Positions 44,508-57,283 of a stretch of DNA of 64,000 bases are shown here, one piece after another. A program made the position numbers and the translations under genes. The notes under the pieces are model-generated. The model searched no databases, was not told the origin of the DNA, and saw only the letters and a program-made list of their open reading frames with translations. Each line of letters begins with the position of its first letter. The stretch's first letter is position 1. Source of the DNA: Theropithecus gelada (lineage: Eukaryota; Chordata; Mammalia; Primates; Cercopithecidae); NCBI RefSeq assembly GCF_003255815.1, contig NC_037686.1, forward strand, positions 56,331,888 through 56,395,887, in the 5' to 3' direction.

Positions 44508-45460
44508 AAGGGAAGCATTGTCTAGTACTTTGGAGCTGGAGGAAAATGTCAATACAATCTTCCCCTGGCATAAGATGGGCATTTGAGTTTTTGGTAATAT
44601 CTAAAGCATCCCCTTCATCCTCCAGCCATCAGCCTGTGCTTATCTTCATCTTTCCGTCACCCTGTAGCTTATTTTCGTCTGGGTCTGTTGGTATTGAAGG
44701 GCTATTGTTCTCTACCCTAAACTTTCAAGCCTATACATTCACCCTCTGTGACCTGAAGGTCAACACAATTCAGAACAGTACCTACCTCCTTTTGAAGGAA
44801 TCCTAAAAGTTCAGGTCATTAGACCATTTCTAAGAGATAGCAAACTCAGAAGCCACTTTAACATGGGCAGCAAGAGAACATGTGTGACTGGAACGTGTTT
44901 GGAGACTCAGCTCTCTTTCTGGGGTAGTTATGATTGTGGTCATCACTGGGCAAGATGCCCTGTTTCTTCCTTTGACAGCTACTGCATGGAAGACGTCCTG
45001 TGAGGTCTTTTCACCTAGGAGAAGGTAGGGCTTGGTGGGTGTATTTAAGTGATAGCTCAAAGACGTATGAATGCCCCAACCAGCACTCACTTCGCACAGA
45101 GCAGGGGAATGATATTTGTCTTGTGATTTTGATACTGACCCAGAAAAGTGGCTAGTGGATTTAGAGGAGGTTTATCTCAGTTTTCCTTGTTGGGTCCCCC
45201 AACATTATCATCAAACACTTCCCTCTGTCTCTCCTCCCACTAGCTCCAAGAATTCCCACCTGTGGCTAGTTCCTCTTACATACCCAGCACAGGCAGGTGT
45301 GGAGAGGAATGCTGCTGCCATTGTGGATGGCTGGCCTCCTTGTGCTCCTCTCTCTGCCCTCTGGCCATGTGGACTTTTGTGTCTTCCCAGAGGTCTCATT
45401 CCAGGCCACATGGTGAGAACAGGCTTGAGCCTGGGCATGGTGTCCATAGAAATGCTTGTT
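44508..45460 (+). other. SERPINB12 3' UTR and downstream flank
   Basis: No AATAAA occurs between the stop codon and the Alu that begins at 45461. The first AATAAA on this strand is at 46669-46674, about 2.2 kb after the stop, with ATTAAA just before it near 46648. Either the 3' UTR is long and contains an Alu, or a variant poly(A) signal is used. I see no other gene in this stretch. Confidence 0.5.
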
Positions 45461-45776
45461 GGCTGGGCATGGCGGCTCATGCCTGTAATCCCAGCACTTC
45501 TTGGGAGGCCAAATCAGGTGGATCACTTGAGTCCAGGAGTTCAAGACCAGCCTGGGCAACATATTGAGACCCTGACTCTACAAAAAATACAGAAATTAGC
45601 CAGGCGTGGTGGCGTGCACCTGTAGTCCCAGTCACTCGGGAGGCTGAGGTGGGAAGATCACTTGAGCCCAGGGCGTGGGCGCTGCAGTAAGCTGAGATGA
45701 CGCCACTGCACTCCAGCCTGGGTGACAGAGCGAGACTCTGCCTCAAAAAAAAAAAAAAACAACAAACAAAAAACCC
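45461..45776 (+). mobile_element. Alu downstream of SERPINB12
   Basis: Sense Alu from GGCTGGGCATGGCGGCTCAT with both monomers and an A-rich tail containing AACAAACAAAAAA. Confidence 0.96.
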
Positions 45777-46972
45777 AAAAAGCCAAAACAAAACCTGAAA
45801 TCCTTGTCAAGAAGGCCATTGGGTTCATCTCAAGTTCTAGTCTACTGAAGCCCTGACCCCTGAGTGTTCCTACTCGCGGACTCAGGACCTCTGTTCTCTG
45901 GTGTGGTAATGTGAGTTCCTCATTTCTGTCTTAGCTGAATGTTCTGCCGTGACCACTGACATGTCTGACTCACATCTCTTTGGAGTCAGTCTCTTTCCTA
46001 GCGAGGTGGGTTTCAGGTCTTGCTTGTGGCTCAGTTTCCTTGGCCCACCTTGTGGCTGTTCTCCTCCCAGCTGCCACCAAGTCATTCAGCGTGGCCACAG
46101 CAGTATTTTGTGGGAGGAGGCAGGTGAACCACACCTGCTCCCAGGCTAGCCTCCTCTCTCTTTTCTCACCTACCCCAGTGATTTCTTTGTGCTCTGAGAG
46201 ACAAGTTCCACATTCTCCATACAACCCTCTCATTGTTGAAGCTCATGACCTAAAACAATTCGTTGTTGGTAACTGAGGCAGTTTGAATCAGTGCCTTTTC
46301 CAGAATGCATGTCCCATGGGTCACACTTATTTCAGATAACCAAAAACTTCATGTCCCCTGTAGTTCCTTTTGGAGTTGACATTTTGGGGTCCGTTTCCAT
46401 GTTTGACTTGGCATCACTGCCAGACACTGAGCTGGAAACCATGACCTGTATATAAGCCTGCATTGCCCGGCATTTCTTTTGTTCTTATTCTTTTACTTGG
46501 TAAACACTTTTTTTTTTCCATTTATATCGGGATTTCTCATATTTTACAGCATGAGAGGGAGAACGTATCTGTTTACAATAATGAGGAAAATTAAGAATCT
46601 TAGATTTTTATGTAAATCATAAACATTCTTTACTAACTTTTGATGTATTAAACAGTTTCTTCTGAATGAATAAAGCACTTTTATTATTAGTTAAAATATG
46701 TACGATGTGTTGCCAACTGATTTTTTCAGGGATATGAATCTAACTTCAAACTGTTTCATCCAAAAATATAAAAATACATAATCTATGAAACTAACAATTC
46801 ATTTCAGTTACACAGGAAAAATACATTTTGCCCCAGTAATAGTTTCTCTCAGCTTTCCATCATAATTACCCTATGAAGGCATATAAAACAGATGAAAACT
46901 GGCAATGCTAAAACTGGAGTGATAGCCAGCTGATCATCAGAATATAGAAGAAATTTCTGCTGACTACAAGTT
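45777..46972. other. Intergenic/possible 3' UTR stretch
   Basis: No further coding exon. Holds the first downstream AATAAA (46669-46674). Several open frames overlap on both strands near 45900-46280 but show no exon signals or recognisable product. Confidence 0.4.
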
Positions 46973-47273
46973 TTTCCTTTTTTTTTCCTTTGAGATGGAG
47001 TCTTGCACTGTTGCCCAGGCTGGAGTGCAATGGTGCAATCTTGGCTCACTGCAACCTCTGCCTCCTGGGTTCAAGTGATTCTCAAGCCTCAGCCTCCCAA
47101 GTAGCTGGGATTACAGGCGCCTGCCACCACGCCTGGCTAATTTTTGTATTTTTATTAGAGACGGGGTTTCATCATGTTGGCCAGGCTGGTCTCGAACTCC
47201 TGACCTCAAGTGATCCACCTGCCTTGGCCTCCCAAAGTGCTGGGATTACAGGCTTGAGCCACCACACCCGGTC
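46973..47273 (-). mobile_element. Alu with target duplication
   Basis: Full reverse Alu. Flanks TGCTGACTACAAGTT (46958-46972) and TGCTGAGTACAAGTT (47276-47290) differ at one base. Confidence 0.96.
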
Positions 47274-47290
47274 CCTGCTGAGTACAAGTT

Positions 47291-49809
47291 AACGAGTCTG
47301 GGCAGTGAGGCATTGTTGAGGGGTCATCAGCATCTCATTGCCAGTGAGTAGTCTGCCTGTTTCCTCCCATTGCTGCCTTCCTCTGAGTTCAGAAACATAA
47401 GCTCTCTCCCAACTTGAATTTTGGACGTCTATCTCTTTACTTTGCACTTGCTGCTGTCCTTTACCCTCTCTCTTTCTTACAAGTTAGTGTTTGTTTTTTT
47501 TTTTTTCCTGCAGCCGTTTGAAGACTGAATGACCTCCCAATTATGATTTGGAAGAAGGTGAGGACAGGCATTTGTTCCTTCCATCCTAGGCAGTTTAGTC
47601 ATCAGAAATAAAATACTTTTGGTGACACCAAGGACAGGAAGAGCCTTGGTGGCAGTGTTCTTGGATATTTTATCTATGCTGTCTGTTTAAAGTGTCCCAG
47701 ACCCAGCCCATACAAGGAGGAGAAGATTTACCTGAGCCCAGCAGAACTACACTAGATGGAACCCTTTCAGACACTGGAAATTATGCTCCAAACAGGGAGA
47801 TCTTGACTCTTCATTTTTCTTGCACCAGCAAGATTGACCCAGCAATATGGTGCCCAGGGGTAGAAAGAACATACAAGTTGGTAGGCCGATATAATTGCTG
47901 GAAAGCCAACCAGAGAATGATTTTAAATCAACAAGAAAATGAACTCCCCACTTCCTCAGTTTAAGGTTTCCTCCGCATAGCATTGTTGACAGAACAGATG
48001 AGGTAATATAGATTCAAAGACAATTGTTTCGCTTATGCTGACTGTAAATATTCTGGTAAGAGACACATGGACATATAGTACTCCACAGGCTCCCTAATAC
48101 ATCCAGAATCTGTATGTTCAATTGCATTTCAAGTCCTCCTTAGAACTTCATACACTGTCTAGTGCATACTTCTCAAACTCCTCTGTAGTTTTTTCCTTGA
48201 GCTGGGACAAGCCAGAACATGTGTTGCTTCATTCCTAATTGCTGTTTACAGCTTTTGCATGCTGGTATTTTAAAAAATTACAGTGTCATTAACCCGAGGC
48301 GGAGGTCCAATTGGAGCAGCAGGGTGAGGAAGCTTGTGCAGTTGTCTCAGTGGATTTCTTTGCTCCACACTTGAATGCCAATTCCAGATGTGTTCTTGAT
48401 CCACACCACTCATCTGGCATTCTTAGTTTCCCAAATCCGTTTTATTTTCTCCTTACTCAATTAAAAGAATCCAAATCCTCTTTTTACCCAATAAAAATAG
48501 AAAATATCCCCAAATGCGCATACTTAAGTATATTAAGCATATTAATATATGTATTAAGCATATTAAGTAACTCTATTCACAGTGTTTATATGAAGCATAA
48601 TATATCCTTAATATTTAATTTATAAATGCTCATATTCTAATGCAATAAATTTTCCATTTAAATAATGTTTTCTTTCATATGCATCAACAAAGTTTTAGCT
48701 ACAGATAGGTGAAAAGGATTTGAAAAGCAACCCAGTGCACAACAGTGGGGCTGAGAAATTCGCACACCCCTTGTTGACACACATAAGTTCTGAACAGATC
48801 ATTCCGTGTTCAAGATTAAATAAGTGGAGACAAAACTATAAGGTATGAAAAAAATAAGTGCTGAATAAGAAGAGATATATCATGTTATAAATGAGAGAGA
48901 GAGCGAGAGGGAGGGAGGGAGAGAGAGAGGCTGACTTCATAAAATGATATACAGCAAGAACTGGAAGAAACTTTTAGAAAGCTTTTGGGCATAATTAATA
49001 GGATTTAAGAAGACACAAAATCTATGGAATAGGAGTGCAATGCTGCGAACATAAACTCTGGTAAGATGTGAAAAAGCTAAATGAGATAAAAACAGACCAC
49101 TAGGGAATGAAAAAATGCAATAGATGCAATAGAAGAATTTAAATAGACTTTAAAGGCAATAAAGCAAAACTGAGACACCGGAAACTTTAGTTAGTGATGA
49201 ATAGGGTGTATTTGAGTGTGTCTCTTAGAATGTATGGGAAATAATAAGAGAGAAGTTGGTAGATATAAAGAGAGAATAGAAAGTAAACCCAACAACTATG
49301 GTGTTTCTCAGGAAAAAAGAAGACTAATTGGCATAAAGTCAACAATCCAAGACATGATGGAAGAAAATCTTTTTAACTTGGATAGTCACAGGATCATACT
49401 CAATGATTCCCTCTTCCCCTGCAGAGCAAAAATAGACATGCTAAAAAACTTTAAAAGATTGAGAAAGTAATCCTATCAGCATTTGGGCAAAAAAAGAAAT
49501 AGTTACAATGTATAAAGGATTAAAAAAACCAGATAAGCATCAAACTTTTGTTTTGTACAAAATTTCTGAAGATAGTGAAACTTAGTGTGCAGGTCTGAGG
49601 GAAAATAAATGATTAAAGAATTTCTTATCTAGGCAAGTTGGCTTTTTTGTATGCATGAAACAGAAAGCCATTCTCAGATCTATTTTGGTGTATGTGAGTG
49701 CAGATATACTTTATCTTTAGCTCCTGACATCATGATGTAAACATCACAGGAATTAAAATTAAATGCATGTTGTTTTGAGTGGTATCCAATGCAGTCAAAG
49801 ACTCGGAAA
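47291..49809. other. Intergenic stretch, no gene seen
   Basis: A purine microsatellite (GA/GGGA) lies at 48893-48930 and a TATTAAGCATATTAA-type short repeat at about 48528-48568. From about 48900 the + strand is A-rich and L1-like without clear landmarks. A 90-codon open frame at 47692 is unsupported. Confidence 0.4.
48893..48930 (+). repeat. (GA)n/(GGGA)n simple repeat
   Basis: Pure purine except for one C: GAGAGAGAGAGCGAGAGGGA and following. Confidence 0.95.
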
Positions 49810-49814
49810 GCTAG

Positions 49815-50184
49815 TGTATTAATCCATTTCCTACTGCTAATAAAGACATACCCAAGACTGGGTGATTTATAAAGAAAAAGAGGTTTAATGGACTCACAAT
49901 TCCACATGGCTGGGGAGGCCTCGCAATCATGGCAAAGGAGGTAGGAAGTCAAAGGAGGAGCAAACTCATGTCTTACATGGTGGTGGGCAAGAGAGCATAT
50001 GCAGGGAAACTCCCCTTTATAAAACCATCAGATCTCATGAGACTTGTTCACTATCACGAGAACAGCACGGGAAAGATCTGCCCCCATGATTCAATTACTT
50101 CCCACTGGGTCCCTCCCGTGACACCTGGGGATTATTATAATTCAAGGTGAAATTTGGGTGGGGACACAGAGCCAAACCATATCA
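49815..50184 (-). mobile_element. THE1/MST-type MaLR solo LTR
   Basis: Reverse orientation: starts TGTATTAATCC and ends GAGCCAAACCATATCA. The flanking 5-mers GCTAG (49810-49814) and GCCAG (50185-50189) are a target duplication with one change. Confidence 0.9.
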
Positions 50185-50394
50185 GCCAGTAAAAAAATTC
50201 CTTCAGTAAAACTATGACCTCAATTGATAATCAATGGAAGAAGAGAAATTCCTCATTTAAAATTCTCACTATGCCCAATAATTGTTGGCAGCTGTGACTT
50301 TTCCCCTTAGCACTGGAGTTTTTACAATGTTGGGTTCAGGCATGGAATGAGTTTCAATATCCAGAATAAGACTGCAATAATGAAATATCTGAAC

Positions 50395-50610
50395 TGGGAC
50401 AGTAATAATACTATTACTTTTTGTGCTTATTGTATGCCAGCTTTGGTCGAAGACCTTTATGTTCACTAGTCCATTTAACGTTCTCAATCATCCTAAGAGG
50501 TGGGTTATTATTATTATCCGCCCGTAACAAATGAGGAAACCAAGGCACACAGGGATTAAGTAATTTGCCTAACATCCCTCAGATAGCAAATGATTGAACT
50601 AGCATTTTTA
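50395..50610 (+). mobile_element. MIR SINE
   Basis: GCTTATTGTATGCCAGCTTT, TTATTATTATTATCCGCCCG, AAATGAGGAAACCAAGGCAC and AAGTAATTTGCCTAACATCC follow the MIR consensus order. Confidence 0.85.
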
Positions 50611-51146
50611 ACCAGGCAGGCTGGCTGGATGTTATACAGAAGATGTATCACCACCACTCAATAAAAGTATCAAGAAGTAGAAGTTCCCAACAAGGTTTGT
50701 AACCACTAATATGCTTGCCCCAAAGCACATCCAGGCCATACCACTGTTAAACTGCCAAGGCAAGTTGTGGTAAACCCCAAAGCAGTATTCATAGATAGTT
50801 TAATGAGGAATCTCAAATACAAAGAGAAATGTACAACCCAGATCTCTCACATGATTGTAGAGAATAATCACATGAAAGAAGGGTATCAGCCTCAATGGGG
50901 TTAACAGGTTAAGCAAGAGATTTTAAAAAATATATAAGTAATATACTTGATAGCATCCATATATCAAGAACAGAGTATTATTAAAAATATTCATTTAGAG
51001 TTTCTGGAAATAAATTTGATTATTACAATTAAGTAGATTGAATAGTAGAAAGAAAATAACTGGAGAGTTAGCTGGTAGATTGAGCTGTGAAACTGTACAA
51101 AATGTAGAATAAAAGGATAAAGGGATCAAAAGTACTTAAAAATGTT

Positions 51147-51458
51147 GGCCAGGTGTGGTGGTTCATGCCTGTAATCCCAGCACGTTGGGAGGCCGAGGCA
51201 GGCGGATCGCCTGAGGCCAGGAGTTTGAGGCCAGTCTGGGCAACATGGTGAAACCTTGTCTCTACTAAAAATACAAAAATTAGCTGGGTGTAGTGGCACA
51301 CCTGTAATCCCAGCTACTTGGGAGGCTGAGGCATGAGAATCGCTTGAATCTGGGAGGTGGAGATTGCAATGAGCTGAGATTGCTCTACTGCACTCCAGCC
51401 TGGGTGACAGAGTGAGACACTGTCTCACAAAACAAATGAAAAAACAAACAAACAAAAA
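51147..51458 (+). mobile_element. Alu
   Basis: Full sense Alu from GGCCAGGTGTGGTGGTTCAT to a tail with AAACAAACAAAC. The flanks CTTAAAAATGTT and CTTAAACATGTT look like a target duplication. Confidence 0.96.
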
Positions 51459-51499
51459 CCTTAAACATGTTAAGAATCATGTAAGGTAGTTTAAAGGGT

Positions 51500-53050
51500 C
51501 TCAACATTCATTAAGGGGCATTTCAGGAAAAAAGAACAGAGAGATAACTGAGGAATAGAAATACTCAAAGAAATAAGAAAAACAATGTACAGAATTGAAA
51601 ACAGTCATGCATTCTCATTTTGAAAGGACCCATTCAGAACCCACACTTCCACACTGTGGCAAAATTAAAGAAGATCAATGCAAAAATAACATATTCTAAA
51701 AGCTTTTTGTGTTAAAAGGTCAAATTTATAAACTGGAACGAGAATCATATAGAGTTTAGCTTTCTCTTTGTCCTACAAGAAGACACAGACCAATATTTTG
51801 AATTTCTGGCAGAAAACAATACTGTAAACTGAAATATTTACCCATAAAAACTTTTATTCAAGTGCGACGGCAAGATGCATGAGCAAGCACTCTAAATTTA
51901 CTATCTGAAAACTTTTACCTAAAGGAATGACTAGAAGTTCTGCTCCAAAAAATTTTAAAAAATGAATTGGCTAAAAAGTATGGAATATAAGTAGCAGTGA
52001 TGCAAAAAAGAGAGTAAAACATGATTGAAGATTAAATTGGAATTAATAATTTAAGAATTAAAACTCAGATGATCTCACATTGAGAGGTAGAAGATAGTAG
52101 GCTTGAGGAGTATAAAGGGAATTATGGAGAGAGAATGGAAGGAAGGAAATAAAACCTCTGGGATTCTTGTTCTTTTCAGGGGATGATGGGGAAAATAGTT
52201 TAACCCTGAACATTAATTTAAAAATTATGTACAATATTTGTGTTAAACTGAACTATAACCAGTTGAAGATTGAAGTGGAATGCATAATCTCCAAAACAGT
52301 AGAGGAAAAAAAAGAATGAAAAATACTTGAAAAAAAATCAAAGGAATATTAAAAAAAAAAGAAAGTAAGAAAGCATAGCACATACAAAGCATAAAACAAG
52401 ACAGCAAATAAGTACAAATATGACCAGTCTCAAGAAATGTGGATGTTTTAAATTGGCCAGTTGAAAGAAAGACTGCATTAAAAAGACAAAGATCTACTTA
52501 TAGACGATTTATAGGACACAATTCTAAAACAGTAAAAACAAGAAGATTAAAATAATGATAGAGAAAAACAGACAATACAGAAGTATTAAAAAGAGAGAAG
52601 TAGAAATAACAAGAATAACACCAAAAAAATTCTACCCAAAGTCCAAAACAGTAATAAGAACAAATATAAATATTTCAGTTTGATAAAAGACGCCATGTGT
52701 TAAAGGTAAAAAATAATATCACCTAATAGCATAATTCGAAAATACAGGGAAGTACAAATAAAAGAAGAAATGGAAACATTTACAAAAATAGTGAATAACT
52801 TTAGCACACCTTTTCTAGTGATCAATAATTTAAGTAGAAAAAATTACACAGAGAAAAAATTAAACTTTTATTTTATTTATTAGAAAACAGAAAATAATTA
52901 AAATGTGTAAATTGTTTTATTCCCCAGAATTTTGAAAAAAGAAGAATATGCTTCACAAACCCAAATAAAGATGAAAATAATAAAGACAAAAGCAGACATA
53001 TAAAAAGTGAAAGACAAAAGCTTAAAAAAATTAGAGTTATGACAAAAAGA
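51500..53050 (+). mobile_element. Ancient L1/HAL1-like sequence
   Basis: A-rich + strand with diffuse ORF2-like blocks (AAAAAGACAAAGATCTACTT, AGATTAAAATAATGATAGAG, CCCAAAGTCCAAAACAGTAA). Heavily mutated, with no open frame. Confidence 0.45.
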
Positions 53051-53059
53051 ATAATGACA

Positions 53060-53828
53060 CTAACCAACAATTTAGGAACAAGAAAGGGATATATGCTATT
53101 TTGTATTTATGGAGGTATACCTTTAGGGTAAATTCCTAGGAGTTGCATTGCTGAGCCAAAGTACAATTGCATATGTAATTTTCTTAGCTATTGCTAAATT
53201 CTGGTTATAAGGATTACACCATAGCACTCCTATTAGCAATAATATGTATCTGCCTATTTCTTCACAACCACACCCACAGAATGTCATAAAGGCTTTGGGT
53301 GCCTGCCAAACTGATAGATAAAAAATACTATAGTAGTATATATGTAATTCAAATTTCTCTTGTTTTGAGTGAATTTATGAGCACGCAATCACATGCTCTG
53401 TCATTTATATATCTTTCCCTGTGTTATGTCTGTTCTTTTTTTTTGACATTTATATAGGTGCATTTCTTCTTGATTTTTAAGAGATTTTTATGAGTTACGA
53501 AGATTAACCCTTTGTATTAGAATTAGCATAAACCTTTTCTCAGTTTGTCAGTTCTCTTTGACTTTGCTTATTAAATCTACTTTAAAGTTTTTTATAAGCT
53601 GAATATACTAATCTTTTCTTCTACTGCTTCTAAATTTTTAAAATCAGGTTTTCCTTAGTTCCAGGTTTTAAGGTATTTACCCATACTTTTTTCAATTACC
53701 TGTATATTTTCGTTTTTAAAATTTAGAGCTCAGATTCAATTGAAGCTTACTTGGCATGAGATAAATTTGAATGCTATTTTAATCTTTTTCCAAATGGCTA
53801 TTCAGTTGTTCCAATACTACTTATTAAA
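53060..53828 (-). mobile_element. Ancient L1 3' UTR, left of nested Alu
   Basis: T-rich + strand equal to L1M 3' UTR in reverse: AATTCCTAGGAGTTGCATTG, AACCCTTTGTATTAGAATTA and GGCTATTCAGTTGTTCCAAT. Confidence 0.65.
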
Positions 53829-53839
53829 ACATCTGTCTT

Positions 53840-54156
53840 GGCCACGCACGGTGGCTCATGCCTGTAATCCCAGCACTTTGGGAGGCTGAGGCAGGCAGAT
53901 TACTTGAGGTCAGGAGTTAGAGACCAGCCTGGCCAACATAGCGAAACCTCATCTCTACTAAAAATACAAAAATTAGCTAGGCATGGTGGCGGGTACCTGT
54001 TTCCCAGCTACTCGGGAGACTGAAACAGGAGAATCACTTGAACCCACCAGGTGGAGCTTGCAGTGAGCTGAGATTGCATCATTGCACTCCAGCCTGGGTG
54101 ACAAGAGTGAAACTCCATCTTAAACAACAACAATAACAACAGCAGCAACAACAACA
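53840..54156 (+). mobile_element. Alu nested in ancient L1
   Basis: Sense Alu from GGCCACGCACGGTGGCTCAT ending in an (ACA)n-type tail. The flanks ACATCTGTCT and ACATCTATCT mark the target duplication. Confidence 0.95.
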
Positions 54157-54166
54157 ACATCTATCT

Positions 54167-55560
54167 TTCCCTTTGGGATTTGAATTGCCACATTTATCAT
54201 GTACTCAATTTCCGTATGTGGTTAGGTCTGTTGATGGATTTACTAGCCTCTTCCTTTGGTCTGTTTATTCATGTGCCAACATCAGTGTTTTAATTATGGA
54301 AGTTTTGTTGCTTTTCCTTTACAGTGTTTACCTATTTATTCTTGTTTGTCTGTTTTTCCATATGAACTTTAGAATCATATTGTCTTGCTATTTTACTATA
54401 TTTTCTCTCTTTAATTTTTCCTTATGATATTTAGAAAAGTTTGTATTTTTGTTCTAGACATTATTTTTATGCTGTATTATGACCTAATGGCCTCACGTTA
54501 CTCTTTTATTTACTTAGGCTTTTATCATTTTTAAGTGATATCTTTTGACGCCCATCTGCTGCCTGAGTAATAATCAACAAATTTATATTCTACTTTCTAA
54601 TTTTCTTGCTAGCATTTCCTCTCATGTTTTTTGTCTTTTTTTTTTAACTTTGGCAGCACATATAAAACATAGAACATGTATATATTACTTTCCTACTCTT
54701 ATTCATGTGTTTGCTTTAGTCTTAGAGCTATAATAAAATATATTTATATATATATCCGTCTTTTGCTAAAGTTTCTTAAATTTTTTTTTTTTTTTTGTTA
54801 CTGGATGAAGCTCATCCTCTGGTAGATTTCTCAAGAAGGGCTAACAAGTACAATATTCTCTAAGTTCTTGACTGTTTAACACAGTTTCTTTATGGTCATG
54901 AAAGACCATTCATGAAAGAGTACTTTTTGATATATAAAATTCTTGGTTTGGATTGAATTGAATTGGTTTGAATATCTTTATTGCTCCACTGGTTTGTATG
55001 TTGTTCTCAAGAAGTCTGATGTTAACTTGCTTCCTTTACTTTATATTGACTTGATCTCTCTCTCATTCTCTTTCTCTCTTATCTTTCCCTCTTTTTCTCT
55101 TCTCTGCAGATGTTAAGACTGATTTTCCACAATATGTCTTAGACTTCATCATTCAGGGTCAATTTTCCTAGGTACATTGTAGGCCATTTCAATACAGATT
55201 TGGGATTTATTTTATTTTTGAAATTTTTCTTGGATTATAGCTTTAAATATCATTTCTACTCCACTGTTTTATTTCTGTACTTCAGAGACCATGGTTACAC
55301 ATATTTAGATTTATTTGCCTGTCTTTATTTCTTTCTTTTATCCTTTTACTGTTCTTTATTTTGTTTTTGTTCTCTAGCTTATTTTTTATTTCTCTTCTCT
55401 ATGTTCTTTATTGTACTTTCTCCTGTAGGCAACTGGTTGTCTAGGCCCATTTCTGAGATGATTTTGTTATTTTTATTATTTCTATTTAATTCAGACATAT
55501 CTCATTACAGTACTTTCTTTCTGTGGTTGTTTTGTTATTCATATATATTCTGAGTTTTTA
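54167..55560 (-). mobile_element. Ancient L1 3' UTR, right of nested Alu
   Basis: Continuation of the L1M-like T-rich sequence (CACATTTATCATGTACTCAA, GTCTGTTTATTCATGTGCCA). The later part is similar in style but not firmly assigned. Long hydrophobic open frames here reflect the T-richness. Confidence 0.5.
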
Positions 55561-56662
55561 AAATTATGACTTGAAGCATTCTTCATGTTCACAATCTCTT
55601 TCCAAACAATATTTAGTTCATACGGTAGTGTTACACTGCAGCTTTATTCTCCCTCATGATTGATTTCTTGGGTAGTATCTCCATGCGCTAAGAGTTTTAA
55701 TTTTCACCATTTTCTTTGTATAGTAATTTTACATATTTGTTGGGTACTTTTTCTTGTTCATACTGAAATGTGCAGGATTTTTGGACGAAAAAGGACAGGC
55801 AGCTTTATGAAGAATTGAGTGCTATACTCTGTTTTCTTGGTGCAAGAGCGCCCTCTTCTGTCGGTACAGTTAAGTGCAGTTTTAAAATGATGCCTTATTG
55901 CTACGCTTGTTCATCTGAGTTTTGTGCAGAGAGGTTTGAAAGTAGGTGTCCTCCATTATACTGAAGAATAGTTCCATCAGAGGAATAAATGTTGGTAAAA
56001 AGAGGCCAAACCATTATTCAGAGATGTTATGATCATCTTTCTAGAAAATCAAAGCTAATAAGCTTATAATTTACCATAAAAGAATATTCTTCAAGATGGT
56101 TTGCTAGATATCCAAAATTTTTTTTCTTATACACCAGTAATAATTATTCACCAACACAATGCCTTATTCAATTCATAGCACTTAATTCTATTTGAGATTA
56201 TCTTGTTTTTGTTTATTTATTGTTTGTATCACCCCAATAGAATGTGCATTTAATGAGAGAATGGACCTTTTACACCTACATCTTATTCATTGCTTTACCT
56301 CAGTACCTAAAGCAATATCTGGCAAAGAGTATATGCTCAAGAAATACTTGTTGACTAACTGACTGAATGAATGAATGGAAAACCCAAAGACTGTATTCAC
56401 AAGAATATAAAAATGATAAAATATCTATAAATAGATTGAACAAATTTATTTTTCTTGTGATGAATAACACAAATATGGAAATATTAAAACGTATACATAT
56501 AGCTCAATAAATTATCACAAGGCAAACAACCAGGGAAACACCACCCAGATTAAAAAAATAGAACATTATTATTGCTCCAAAATTCCTCTTACATCTCTTT
56601 CTAATTATTACTTTCTTCATCCTCTTCGATATGTAACCAATATGCTAACTTGCAGCACTAGA
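55561..56662. other. Intergenic stretch with L2-like tail
   Basis: An L2-like 3' end lies at about 56220-56380 (TATATGCTCAAGAAATACTT.. GAATGAATGAATGG). The rest is unassigned. Confidence 0.4.
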
Positions 56663-57283
56663 CAGTTGACCCTCAAACAACACAAGTTTGAGCTGCATGG
56701 ATCCACTTACACTCAGAGTTTTCTCAATAAATACACTGGAAAATATTTCTCAATAAATATACTGGAAAAATCTTGCAGATTTTTCAAATCACAGATTTTT
56801 CAAATTGCTGTGTAGTCTAGAAATATCGAAAATACTAAGAAAAAGGATGTCACGAATGCATAAAGTATATGTAGGTATTAGTCTATTTTATCATTTACTC
56901 CCATAAAATATGTACAAATCTATTATAAAAAGTTAAAATGTATCAAAACTTATGCACACGAAAACTTACAGATGGTCATGCATGGTGCTATTTGCAGTTA
57001 AGAGAAACATGAACAAAAGTAAAGACACGGTGTTAAGTCATAACTGCATAAATTAACTACAGTACATAGTGTATTACTGTAACAATTTTGTAGCCAACTC
57101 CTATTGCTATTACAGTGAGCTCCAGTGTTGCAAGTATCTGCTTGAAAGAGTGTGAGGACAATGATCTCTGCGTGAGCAGCTCATCTGTCCAGTAAGTTGT
57201 GTATCACAATAAAAAGTGATCTCTCACAGTTCTTGCGTATTTTTCATCATGTTTAGTGCAATACCATACAACTTGAATAACAT

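Noticed and set aside
44210..44586. Overlapping open frames on both strands within SERPINB12 exon 7
   Set aside because: They are shadows of the serpin frame with no recognisable product.
45116..45625. 169-codon open frame downstream of SERPINB12
   Set aside because: The second half translates an Alu and the first half has no known similarity or exon signals.
55200..55553. 117-codon hydrophobic open frame
   Set aside because: Phe/Leu-rich content follows from T-rich L1-like DNA; no start context or family match.
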